Shown in pieces: positions 1 through 6,962 of a DNA stretch of 16,274 bases. The translations under genes were made by a program, and so were the position numbers. Position 1 is the first letter of the stretch. Every line of letters begins with the position of its first letter. Source of the DNA: Anaerolineae bacterium (GTDB lineage Bacteria; Chloroflexota; Anaerolineae; Aggregatilineales; Phototrophicaceae); NCBI GenBank assembly GCA_028284565.1, contig JANQRM010000148.1:1-16274 (forward strand), read 5' to 3'. The notes below the pieces were generated by a model, which saw only the letters and a program-made list of their open reading frames with translations, was not told the origin of the DNA and made no database searches.

Positions 1-371
1 ATCTGGAAGGAACGACGGGCGCGGATGAGTTCGCCTTTCAGTCGCTGGCATTCCGCAATATTGAGTTCAATGTTGACGACACGGGAATAATTGCCCACCC
101 GTTGATAAAGATCACGAGCTTTTTCAAAATGGCTAATGCTGTTGTCCAAGCTCCCACGATAGCCATACATGATGCCTAATGTACCTTCAACTAGGGCTTC
201 GTGTTCGTAGTCTTGTTGTGCATGGGTTTCACGCTGGAGCCGACGCATTTGTTTCAGTGCGTCAGTGAAAGAAAGATGATTATCCTGCCAAGCATCGAAG
301 ATGGCATTGACACGATCTCGCGTCTCCGATTCAGTGGGCAGAGGCAACTCGCTGGCTGGAGAATGGCTCAT
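1..371 (-). CDS. Tetratricopeptide-repeat protein (C-terminal part beyond window edge)
   Basis: This frame reads from an ATG at 369-371 on the minus strand, is open to base 1 (123 codons) and continues outside the window. An N-terminal segment of about 55 mostly polar residues is followed by helical repeats with TPR spacing. Visible landmarks are TLGIMYGYRG at about 64-73, a helix containing FEKARDLYQ at about 82-90, and LNIAECQRLKG at about 103-113. These align almost without gaps with the protein encoded just upstream (405-1376), so the two are paralogues. TPR proteins are usually protein-protein scaffolds; no catalytic domain or membrane segment is seen in this part. The gene lies 33 nt downstream of its paralogue's stop and is probably co-transcribed with it. 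A second in-frame ATG at 378-380 is possible, but a GGGA sequence about 10 nt before 371 fits the chosen start better. Function unknown. Confidence 0.72.
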   Translation of the reverse strand, partial: MSHSPASELPLPTESETRDRVNAIFDAWQDNHLSFTDALKQMRRLQRETHAQQDYEHEALVEGTLGIMYGYRGSLDNSISHFEKARDLYQRVGNYSRVVNIELNIAECQRLKGELIRARRSFQ

Positions 372-404
372 ATTCTGCATGTCCCGCAATATATTGTGAC
401 AAAA

Positions 405-1376
405 TTATAACATAGAAAGTTTTGCGGTGGCTACCCTAGCGACATCGTTTGAGCGTTCTAATTGGGAAAAAAGTCCTAATGCTTTGTCAAAATGTTCCTC
501 TGCCTGGTCCGTTTGTTCGCGTTGTGCAAGACTCTTCCCCCATTCAAAATGGGTCTTGGCAAGGTCCGCAATTGCGTTGACTTGCTCATAGGATTCGAGA
601 GCCTGCTGGAAATAAGTATTGGGATCATTACTATAAATATCATCGGGGGATTCGCCAAGTTGTGAGATGATGTTGGCAATTAGGCGGTAACTTTTCCCCA
701 AGTCTTCTGGGAGTTGAGTTTGATGGGCGAGTTCAAAGGCGGGCTTGGCATATTCCCAAGCTGAATCGTAGTTGGTTTCACGCAAGGCAACCATAGCAAG
801 GGTTTCATATACTTCAAGCAGGTGTGAATCGCGTTGTTTCTTGGTTCGGTCATACGCTGTCCAATCAACCTCGCTTAATGCAAGGCATTGTTGGAGGCAG
901 GCTTTGGCAGTTTGCCAGTCAAACAATTCACTCAGGGCTTGTGCTTGATTGAGTAAAGCAACTGTTTGCAAGGGTTCATGATTTAATCGTAGTGCAGATT
1001 CATAAGCGAACTCAAAGGCGCGGATCGCACGTCCGAAATCACCTTTTAAGCGCGCAGTGACTCCAACATTGAGGTTACAGGCAGTGACATGTACATGGTC
1101 ATCCAATTGCTGATATAAAACCTTCGAGCGTTCAAAGGCTTCAATGCTTTCGACTGCTTGTCCACGCTTGCCATAATAGATGCCTGTTCGGGACTCCAAA
1201 TACGCCAAATCACGGACTCGCTGTTCTGCTTGTGCCTGAGATTTTTGCGTATCCAGAAACGCAAGCAGTTCCTCATCATTAAGTTCGCCTTGTTCCCAGC
1301 GATCAAACTCCGTATAGATGAACGTCTCGAATTCTGGCTCTTGTGTTACTTCTACTTCGGCAACGGATTCGGTCAT
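405..1376 (-). CDS. Tetratricopeptide-repeat protein
   Basis: A 323-residue soluble protein with no signal peptide or membrane segment. An acidic N-terminus (Glu/Val/Thr-rich, residues 1-35) is followed by TPR-like helix pairs through the rest of the chain: TGIYYGKRG at about 64-72, AFERSKVLYQQL at about 80-91, LNVGVTARLKGDFGRAIRAF at about 102-121, and later repeats ending with AEEHFDKALGLFSQLER near the C-terminus. TPR superhelices bind partner proteins. No effector domain (helix-turn-helix, ATPase, kinase) is present, so the role is unknown. It is the first gene of a pair with the paralogous, truncated gene at 1-371. The start is supported by GGAG nine nt upstream on the minus strand. It is transcribed away from the methyltransferase-like gene at 1516, and the two share a roughly 140-bp upstream region. 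Confidence 0.85.
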   Translation of the reverse strand: MTESVAEVEVTQEPEFETFIYTEFDRWEQGELNDEELLAFLDTQKSQAQAEQRVRDLAYLESRTGIYYGKRGQAVESIEAFERSKVLYQQLDDHVHVTACNLNVGVTARLKGDFGRAIRAFEFAYESALRLNHEPLQTVALLNQAQALSELFDWQTAKACLQQCLALSEVDWTAYDRTKKQRDSHLLEVYETLAMVALRETNYDSAWEYAKPAFELAHQTQLPEDLGKSYRLIANIISQLGESPDDIYSNDPNTYFQQALESYEQVNAIADLAKTHFEWGKSLAQREQTDQAEEHFDKALGLFSQLERSNDVARVATAKLSML

Positions 1377-1504
1377 CTGTCAAGTCTCCGTCAGGTTATC
1401 CTGTCTTTATCATACCGAAAACTTATCACAATATGCCTTAAGGTTGAGGTAAATTGCCAATCTTGCCGACTTGTGAGATACTGCAATGGTCTTCAATTGT
1501 TGTC

Positions 1505-1509
1505 AAAGG
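1505..1509 (+). promoter_or_regulatory. Ribosome binding site deciding the start at 1516
   Basis: AAAGG lies 6 nt before the ATG at 1516-1518. The frame is open from an earlier ATG at 1486, but that one has no visible Shine-Dalgarno sequence. Family similarity also begins at the later Met (MSYQAKRDRMVAEQL). Confidence 0.6.
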
Positions 1510-1515
1510 TACACG

Positions 1516-2184
1516 ATGTCGTATCAAGCGAAACGTGACCGCATGGTTGCCGAACAACTACAAGCCCAAGATATCCGCAATTTCACAGTACTACAGGTGA
1601 TGCGACAAGTTCCTCGTCATCGCTTTCTACCGATTGCGCTTCGAGAACGAGCATATGCCAATGAATATTTGACGGACGATCATCAACTCTATCTGCAATC
1701 TCCCTATGAAAACGCACGGATACTCGAAGCCTCAAATTTGCATCCTCAAGATCGTGTCTTAGAAATTGGTACAGGCACAGGCTATGTCACGGCCTTGTTA
1801 GCCGAAATGACGGCTTATGTCTATAGCGTCGAGGCGAATATGACGGTTGCATCTCAAACGGGTGATGTATTAAGTCAGATGAATTATGACAATCTTGAGG
1901 TCTATGTGGGAGATGGAAGTCAAGGTTTGGCAGATATGGCTCCCTACCAACGGATTGTATGTAATCGCGCTCTACCGATACTACCACGCTTGTTATGCAA
2001 CCAACTTGACCCCAATGGCGGAACGCTTATTCTGGCGATAGGCACACGGTATCGTCAAACGTTGAAACAAATTATTCGGCAAGGAGATCAATGGGGTGCA
2101 AATACCCTGATGAATGTCAAATTTCCCCCACTGTTGGGTCGATATGGATTTGAAGCAGAGGAGAATGATGATGCCAGACGCTAA
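1516..2184 (+). CDS. Protein-L-isoaspartate O-methyltransferase-like SAM methyltransferase (divergent)
   Basis: A 222-residue protein of about the size of bacterial Pcm. The N-terminus (RDRMVAEQL, then VPRHRFLP) is the typical opening of protein-L-isoaspartate methyltransferases, which methylate damaged Asp/Asn sites to start their repair. SAM-binding motif I, VLEIGTGTGY, is at about 81-90. The acidic residue ending the next strand is in YSVEAN (Glu about 106), and GDGS is at about 132-135. Two regions differ from what I know of the family. The usual TISQP-type substrate loop reads YLQSPYENAR here (about 59-68), and the usual Val-Thr-Ala-Ala stretch after motif II reads VCNRALPILP. The fold is confident but isoaspartyl specificity is not, so no gene symbol is given. 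The stop overlaps the convergent methyltransferase by 4 nt. The start was chosen for AAAGG at 1505-1509. Confidence 0.82.
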   Translation: MSYQAKRDRMVAEQLQAQDIRNFTVLQVMRQVPRHRFLPIALRERAYANEYLTDDHQLYLQSPYENARILEASNLHPQDRVLEIGTGTGYVTALLAEMTAYVYSVEANMTVASQTGDVLSQMNYDNLEVYVGDGSQGLADMAPYQRIVCNRALPILPRLLCNQLDPNGGTLILAIGTRYRQTLKQIIRQGDQWGANTLMNVKFPPLLGRYGFEAEENDDARR

Positions 2185-3068
2185 CCCGAGACAACTTCGC
2201 TTTGTGTCTGCAGAATATCCAAAAAACGCTTGACCTTACCCCCCCGATCACTTGCTACCAATGCGCCAGAGAGCTTGTTAATTTCAAGTTTGCCCAAGTG
2301 TTTCACGAGTTGCGTGATTTGCTGACGCATAATCAGCATCACATCATCCCATGCCACATCATCGGGCAAGTGAGGTTCGCGCATAATACGGGTACTCTCT
2401 AAATATGCCATTGCGGGGTCGATATCAGAGAAAACCAATTGGCTTGGAATATCATAACGTACCACGCCAAAGAAATGCTGAACGAGAAAACGAGTACCAT
2501 TTTCAAGGGCAAAGGCATCGCTCGAAAAGGCTGGGACACGCACCTGGGTGGCGGGTTCACGGGTGAGCAAGACAATCGCGCGACGCATCAAGACTTGCAA
2601 TTCAGGCATTGTATGGGTGCTATTGGTGGCGGCGAGGAAAACTCCATCTTGTCTCAAAACACGCTTGAATTCTTTCAAAGCGGTATCCGGATCCGGCAGA
2701 TGATACATCATATGATTCGCCATGATGACATCAAATGAAGCATCTGGATAAGGTAACTGCATGGCATCGGCACAAGCTAATTGATAGTTATCTGCTGGAT
2801 GACCACTAAGCATACCTACGGAAATATCCATCCCATAATATTCCACATCAGGATATTGTTCTTGCAGACTCATGAAGTATGTGCCTGTCCCACTACCCAC
2901 ATCCAAAACGCGCTCATGTCCCTGCCAATCCACACAAGCGAGTGTCCATTTAGGGAAATCGATTTTCGGCACAGTATATAAATCATGCGTTGCTTGGCGG
3001 AGACTCAGATTCTCATGACTTGAATATTGTCGGCGGATCAAATCTGAATCATGGGCTGATGAGGACAT
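2181..3068 (-). CDS. Class I SAM-dependent methyltransferase (Methyltransf_11/25 type)
   Basis: A 295-residue soluble methyltransferase. SAM-binding motif I, VLDVGSGTGTYF, is at about 54-65. The ribose-binding acidic residue is in YGMDIS (Asp about 81). The adenine-contact region CADAMQLPYPDASFDVI lies around 99-115, followed by ANHMMYHLPDP, the usual post-motif II helix. The C-terminal third (about 190-295) is helical and matches nothing I recognise; it probably determines the substrate. Small molecules, lipids and rRNA bases are all possible targets for this superfamily, and sequence alone does not choose. The start is backed by AGGA five nt upstream on the minus strand. It converges on the Pcm-like gene with overlapping stop codons and is divergent from the threonine dehydratase across a 113-bp gap that holds a plausible promoter. 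Confidence 0.88.
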   Translation of the reverse strand: MSSSAHDSDLIRRQYSSHENLSLRQATHDLYTVPKIDFPKWTLACVDWQGHERVLDVGSGTGTYFMSLQEQYPDVEYYGMDISVGMLSGHPADNYQLACADAMQLPYPDASFDVIMANHMMYHLPDPDTALKEFKRVLRQDGVFLAATNSTHTMPELQVLMRRAIVLLTREPATQVRVPAFSSDAFALENGTRFLVQHFFGVVRYDIPSQLVFSDIDPAMAYLESTRIMREPHLPDDVAWDDVMLIMRQQITQLVKHLGKLEINKLSGALVASDRGGKVKRFLDILQTQSEVVSG

Positions 3069-3109
3069 GCTGATCCTAAGGCTTTCTATCGCTGTTTAAT
3101 CATCTCTCA

Positions 3110-3137
3110 ACTATACTACTGCAGGAATATTGTGCAA
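3110..3137 (-). promoter_or_regulatory. Putative sigma-70 type promoter of the methyltransferase gene
   Basis: Read on the minus strand, TTGCAC (3132-3137) and TATAGT (3110-3115) are separated by 16 nt. The -10 matches the consensus in five of six bases; the -35 matches only in TTG. The -10 ends about 41 nt before the ATG at 3068. On the plus strand the overlapping bases TATACT (3112-3117) could be a -10 for the dehydratase gene, but no matching -35 is seen there. Confidence 0.35.
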
Positions 3138-3181
3138 CAGCGCAAAGATGACATCACAATTTTCAAACACAAGGATACCCT

Positions 3182-4126
3182 ATGCTCACTATTGCGGATA
3201 GCATAAAAGCTCAGCACCGCTTACAAAACTATCTCCAACCGACTCCCTTAGAGTTCGCACTGCAGTTGGGTGAGCATGTTTATCTCAAACTTGAAAATGT
3301 CAATCCCACGCATTCATTTAAGATTCGTGGTGCATTGAATGCCATGCTGTCTTTGGATGAGTCAATCCGGGAGAAAGGGGTGATTGTCGCCTCATCGGGT
3401 AATCACGCTCAGGGAGTTGCTTATGCCACGAAATTGACGAACACTCATGCTCAAATTTTTATGCCCAAACACACGCCTCAGAAGAAGGTAGATGGGGTTC
3501 GTCTCTACGGTGTAGAAGCTGTCCTATTTGGCGAGAATTATGATGAAGCCGAAGCAGAGGCTCTGCAACGCGCCCAATCAACAGGAAAGCATTTTATCTC
3601 GCCCTACAATGACCGAGAGGTGATGGCAGGTGCTGGAACAATTGGCTTGGAAATCGTCGAACAATTGCCCGATGTAGAGCGTGTGATCGTACCTGTGAGT
3701 GGAGGCGGATTAATCGGCGGTATTGGGACAGTCCTAAAAAGTATCAACTCAAATATTGACGTGGTTGGTGTGAACGCGGTGTCTGCTCCAGCGATGTACA
3801 ATGTGTTTCACAGGACTCAAAAACCACAAATCTGGGAGACACTTGCGGAAGCTCTATCTGGGGATATTGAAGCAGGATCAATGACCATTGATATTTGTCA
3901 GCGAGTCGTCGATTCTATCCAGCTTGTTACAGAAGAGGACATTGCCTCTGCCATGCGCTGGATGCTTACAAAACAAGGTTGGTTGATTGAAGGGGGTGGT
4001 GCAGTTGGTGTCGCCCTCTTGCTAGCGTCAAAATTAGGAGCTGACTCTTGTCCAACAGTCATTGTTATCAGCGGGAGCAATGTTGATGCCACGACAATCG
4101 GGCGAATGATGAGTCAAACGAACTAA
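3182..4126 (+). CDS. Threonine/serine dehydratase, PLP-dependent (short form)
   Basis: A 314-residue fold-type II PLP enzyme of the threonine/serine dehydratase family, which converts L-threonine to 2-oxobutanoate (or L-serine to pyruvate) plus ammonia. The PLP-binding lysine is Lys47 in HSFKIRGA. SSGNHAQG at 71-78 is the cofactor/substrate loop, and SGGGLIGG at 173-180 holds the PLP phosphate. The chain stops after the catalytic domain, so there is no C-terminal ACT regulatory domain; this resembles catabolic TdcB-like or serine/threonine racemase-like enzymes more than allosteric biosynthetic IlvA. Near the C-terminus the family's usual SGGN reads SGSN. AAGGA six nt before the ATG supports the start. 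No isoleucine-pathway neighbour is present, and the flanking genes are a divergent methyltransferase and a convergent kinase, so its pathway role stays open. Confidence 0.9.
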   Translation: MLTIADSIKAQHRLQNYLQPTPLEFALQLGEHVYLKLENVNPTHSFKIRGALNAMLSLDESIREKGVIVASSGNHAQGVAYATKLTNTHAQIFMPKHTPQKKVDGVRLYGVEAVLFGENYDEAEAEALQRAQSTGKHFISPYNDREVMAGAGTIGLEIVEQLPDVERVIVPVSGGGLIGGIGTVLKSINSNIDVVGVNAVSAPAMYNVFHRTQKPQIWETLAEALSGDIEAGSMTIDICQRVVDSIQLVTEEDIASAMRWMLTKQGWLIEGGGAVGVALLLASKLGADSCPTVIVISGSNVDATTIGRMMSQTN

Positions 4127-5253
4127 GCCTCACCGGATTGGGGAAATTCAATCCAGAAAACTGAGCCGGATGAATTGGGGAATTCAGCTCCGACTTTTCC
4201 ATTCTGACTTTCGGTTAAGTGTTTAACAATCCATAACCCCATACCTGTGCTACTCTCTCCACCTGTTGGACGTGGGGATAAACGGGTAAATTCCTCAAAC
4301 AAGAGATGCCGTTCATGCTCTGGGATACCGGGACCTTCATCTTCGACGGAAAGACGCACAACCTCATATTGAACGACAGAGTAGACGCGAATTCGTTTAC
4401 CTTTTGGCGTATATTTCAAGGCATTGCTGATGAGGTTGCTCACCACTTGCACAAGTCGAGACTTATCTGCAAACACAACACCTTCGGCTTGTTCGACATC
4501 AATTGCGATAGACTTGTTCTTGGCGGCGATTTCATATTGAGTCACCACATTTTGTATCACATCACTCATTTCGACATAATCTAACTTCAGATTCAATTCA
4601 CCACTCTGAAGTTCCACCATATCCAAGAAATTCTCGATGATATTCTGCATACTCCGCACGGTAAGCGCAATTGTATCGAGTACCTGCTTCACAGGCTTCG
4701 ACAATTCAACTTGTTCTCGTAACAGGTGCTCTGCCATGCGGATATTGTTCAAGGGGTTTTTGAGGTCATGCGAGGCAATGCGGAACAATTGTCGACGGAT
4801 ATTCTCTGCCGATTCGAGTTCACCAATGGTTTGTTGACGCTCATCCAGCAACTGCTTAATCGTCAGTTGAGTCTGTACCCTTGCCACAACCACGTTGATA
4901 TCTACGGGTTTGGTGATATAGTCATTTGCCCCTAATCGCAACCCATTGACCACATCTTCACTTTCTGACATGGCAGTGACCAAAATAACAGGGATATTTT
5001 TGGTTTTCGGATTTTCGCGGACATGCTTCAATACATCCAAGCCACTCATACGGGGCATCATGATGTCAAGCAAAATCAGGTCAAAATAGCCATCGTCTAA
5101 CATCTCTAAGGCTGTTGGACCGTCACCCGCCATTTCAACAACATGTTTGTTTTCAAAGATATGCATCAGCAATTGGCGGTTGATCAACTCATCATCGATC
5201 ACCAGAATTTTTTGCTTTTCATCTTGCGCAGATGCGGCGGTTGCTTCAGACAT
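4123..5253 (-). CDS. Response regulator receiver-histidine kinase (REC-HisKA-HATPase)
   Basis: A 376-residue cytoplasmic signalling protein with an N-terminal receiver followed by a kinase core. Receiver (about 15-130): acidic pair Asp20-Asp21, phospho-acceptor Asp63 in LLDIMMP, Thr93, and Lys115 in ITKP; all key residues are present. A coiled-coil linker (about 131-155) leads to HisKA, with His162 in SHDLKNPL. In the HATPase domain the N-box lies around 272-282, the G1 motif DEGPGIP around 305-311, and the G2 motif STGMGLWIVK around 337-346. There is no membrane segment, so its input is probably phosphorylation of the receiver by another kinase, or a protein contact. No obvious output regulator is adjacent. 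The stop overlaps the dehydratase stop by 4 nt. The start has no clear Shine-Dalgarno sequence; another ATG 4 nt upstream is out of frame. Confidence 0.92.
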   Translation of the reverse strand: MSEATAASAQDEKQKILVIDDELINRQLLMHIFENKHVVEMAGDGPTALEMLDDGYFDLILLDIMMPRMSGLDVLKHVRENPKTKNIPVILVTAMSESEDVVNGLRLGANDYITKPVDINVVVARVQTQLTIKQLLDERQQTIGELESAENIRRQLFRIASHDLKNPLNNIRMAEHLLREQVELSKPVKQVLDTIALTVRSMQNIIENFLDMVELQSGELNLKLDYVEMSDVIQNVVTQYEIAAKNKSIAIDVEQAEGVVFADKSRLVQVVSNLISNALKYTPKGKRIRVYSVVQYEVVRLSVEDEGPGIPEHERHLLFEEFTRLSPRPTGGESSTGMGLWIVKHLTESQNGKVGAEFPNSSGSVFWIEFPQSGEA

Positions 5254-5304
5254 TCATGTACTCATTCTGCCGTTGTTTAAGGCTGGTACTGATTTAACCC
5301 AACT

Positions 5305-5318
5305 TCCCAAATGTGGGA
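5305..5318. repeat. Small inverted repeat upstream of the REC-kinase gene
   Basis: TCCCAAATGTGGGA has 5-bp arms (TCCCA/TGGGA) around a 4-nt centre, about 50-65 bp upstream of the kinase start at 5253. The position suits a regulator binding site, but the element is short and could be chance. Confidence 0.3.
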
Positions 5319-5355
5319 TAATTGGTTTACTATCACACATAGTTATTTGGGAGTC

Positions 5356-5380
5356 ATAACAATACCGCCTTTATTGTAAT
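5356..5380 (-). terminator. Weak AT-rich hairpin after the DUF309 gene
   Basis: Imperfect arms ATAACAATA (5356-5364) and TATTGTAAT (5372-5380) with one mismatch enclose a 7-nt loop. The hairpin begins about 10 nt past the stop of the gene ending at 5391. There is no U-run after it on the minus strand, so it would be a poor intrinsic terminator; it may be a chance AT-rich repeat. Confidence 0.25.
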
Positions 5381-5390
5381 CGAAATGTTC

Positions 5391-6158
5391 TCATCTTGCA
5401 TCTCTTGGAGGAAGTAACTGCACATTTTTAAGCAGGGACTTATCAAACGATGATAAGTGGGCTTCACCTAAACGTTCCAACTCGGCACGGACACGAAAGG
5501 AATCGTGTCGCAATTGCTGAACATTCACTCCCTGACACCTATCCGGCAAACGTACCAACCACTGTACACTGCGTTGAAGCATCTTCAGCGCCCCCCGATA
5601 ATTTCCGCGTTCAATTTGATAGTAAGCCACCCCCACCTGTAAAATCGCACGATAAAGGTCACGAACGGGACCGGACGTTTCTACCCATTCTTCTTCCAAT
5701 AAATCATGCTGTTGATAGTAATCGCCTGCGTTGAATTGCTTGATACCCTCTTCGGCACGTTCAGGTAGTGGTTTTTGGCATTCACAATCCAATTGTTTCA
5801 AGGTGTCGGGGTCAGTGATCCGTCCAAAATCAGCGATGAATTGTTCCATATCGTTGATGACATCTTTAACTGATAGGATGAGTTCAGCACCTTGATCGAG
5901 TGCGATTGCTCGTTGAGTCGCGTCATCATTGACGACTGCAATGGGAATACGCCGTGTAGCAGGACTAGCTTTGGGTGTTGTCACGAAATAGTCCCAATTA
6001 GATAGACTCGCATCCACAAATATCATGACAACCTGCTCATCAATCAAGGTTTTCATGTAATGAGCTTTATCGGTAAATACAGCTACAACCGTGTGGGATG
6101 CTTGTAACGTTGTTTTAACTTGTCGTATCCAACTAGCTTGACCAACAAGAACAATCAT
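5391..6158 (-). CDS. Degenerate receiver-like domain fused to DUF309
   Basis: A 255-residue protein in two parts. Residues 1-110 follow the alternating strand/helix pattern of a response-regulator receiver: a first strand IVLVG, Asp49 in FVDAS at the phospho-acceptor position, and a lysine (about 98) near the place of the conserved one. The acidic pair after strand 1 is absent (VGQASW instead), so it is probably a pseudo-receiver that cannot be phosphorylated normally. Residues about 135-205 match DUF309: FNAGDYYQQHDLLEEEW at 142-158, then a helix with RDLYRAILQVGVAYYQIERG and GALKMLQRS. The conserved His151, Glu155 and Trp158 are in place. DUF309 has no established biochemical role. The gene lies between a kinase gene and rpsD on the same strand but is separated from rpsD by a terminator. 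Confidence 0.82.
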   Translation of the reverse strand: MIVLVGQASWIRQVKTTLQASHTVVAVFTDKAHYMKTLIDEQVVMIFVDASLSNWDYFVTTPKASPATRRIPIAVVNDDATQRAIALDQGAELILSVKDVINDMEQFIADFGRITDPDTLKQLDCECQKPLPERAEEGIKQFNAGDYYQQHDLLEEEWVETSGPVRDLYRAILQVGVAYYQIERGNYRGALKMLQRSVQWLVRLPDRCQGVNVQQLRHDSFRVRAELERLGEAHLSSFDKSLLKNVQLLPPRDAR

Positions 6159-6187
6159 CTACTATGCACCTGTCTTCTTGCCCAATC

Positions 6188-6217
6188 AAAAACGCTCTGA
6201 AAATAATTCCAGAGCGT
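6188..6217 (-). terminator. Rho-independent terminator of rpsD
   Basis: On the minus strand, ACGCTCTG (6210-6217) and CAGAGCGT (6192-6199) form a perfect 8-bp stem with a 10-nt AT-rich loop, followed by a run of T (6188-6192). It starts 30 nt after the rpsD stop at 6247 and ends before the next gene on that strand (start 6158). Form and position are both typical. Confidence 0.87.
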
Positions 6218-6246
6218 CTAGCGTATCATAATTATGGCATTCTTCA

Positions 6247-6873
6247 CTAGGTCAGGCGGTTGTAGAATTCAACGACCAACTGAATATCAACTGGAACTTG
6301 TACCTCTTGGGGTTCCGGGAGATGTGTCACAGTAATCGTGAAGTTGTCTTTATTCACAGAAAGATAGGGTGGATAGTACGGGGTTTGTTCAATCCACTCT
6401 GCCACATGAACATTCTTCCGCATCTTCTCACGTAGACTAATTTCATCACCTTCATTGACTTGGTACGAAGGCAGATTGACCCGACTGCCATTGACCAAAA
6501 TATGCCCGTGATTCACGACTTGGCGCGCCGCCCAGATGGTTGCGCCTAAGCCCCCTTTATAAACGATGTTATCTAAACGGCGTTCCAAAAGGGTCAACAG
6601 ATTACCGCCTGTGGGACCGGGCATTTGGTCGGCTTTTTTGTAATAATTCCGCATTTGGCGTTCACGAATATTATAGATGAATGCCAATTTTTGTTTTTCA
6701 TCAAGTTGGATACCAAAGTTGCTCCGGCGCCCAGAACGATATTGCTTCTCGCGTCCATGTTCACCAGGCGGGAATGCACGATTCTCTAAAATTTTTGAGT
6801 ATTTTGGACGCGGAACGAGCAACTCCCCGAACCGACGCTGAACTTTGGCTTTAGGTCCATTGTAGGATGCCAT
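6247..6873 (-). CDS. rpsD: 30S ribosomal protein S4
   Basis: A 208-residue S4, normal bacterial length. S4 binds the 5' domain of 16S rRNA early in small-subunit assembly and takes part in decoding fidelity. The N-terminal domain opens [12 protein letters not shown] and contains the family signature FPPGEHG at 34-40. The S4 RNA-binding domain begins at [14 protein letters not shown] (95-108) and continues through HGHILVNG (122-129) and NLPSYQV. The four N-terminal cysteines that bind zinc in C+ S4 proteins are absent; there is no Cys in the whole chain. The usual Thr-Arg-x-x-Ala-Arg-Gln stretch reads TIWAARQ at 112-118. The gene stands apart from rpsM/rpsK/rpoA, with an 89-bp leader after a sensor kinase gene and its own terminator. 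A Shine-Dalgarno AAAGG lies about 10 nt before the ATG. S4 is a known translational autoregulator in several bacteria, but no pseudoknot was identified in the leader here. Confidence 0.97.
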   Translation of the reverse strand: MASYNGPKAKVQRRFGELLVPRPKYSKILENRAFPPGEHGREKQYRSGRRSNFGIQLDEKQKLAFIYNIRERQMRNYYKKADQMPGPTGGNLLTLLERRLDNIVYKGGLGATIWAARQVVNHGHILVNGSRVNLPSYQVNEGDEISLREKMRKNVHVAEWIEQTPYYPPYLSVNKDNFTITVTHLPEPQEVQVPVDIQLVVEFYNRLT

Positions 6874-6962
6874 AGAGTACTTACCTTTTGTGTTAATTTG
6901 CTGTACTTGCGACTTTTTAGTTGTAAAATTTGAACAGAAATCGACGAATCATTGTAGGATGT

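Noticed and set aside
1158..1538. 126-codon open frame on the plus strand overlapping the TPR gene
   Set aside because: Antisense to the well-supported TPR gene and running into the Pcm-like gene in another frame; hydrophobic and Cys-rich composition without motifs.
2439..2738. 99-codon open frame on the plus strand
   Set aside because: Antisense to the class I methyltransferase motif region; no independent evidence of coding.
5305..5318. Inverted repeat as an intrinsic terminator for the DUF309 gene
   Set aside because: It is more than 70 nt beyond the stop, with 5-bp arms and no T-run; kept only as a possible operator.
6859..6961. Direct repeat ATTGTAGGATG at 6859-6869 and 6951-6961
   Set aside because: Only 11 bp; one copy lies inside the rpsD coding start, so no common regulatory role fits. 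Probably chance.
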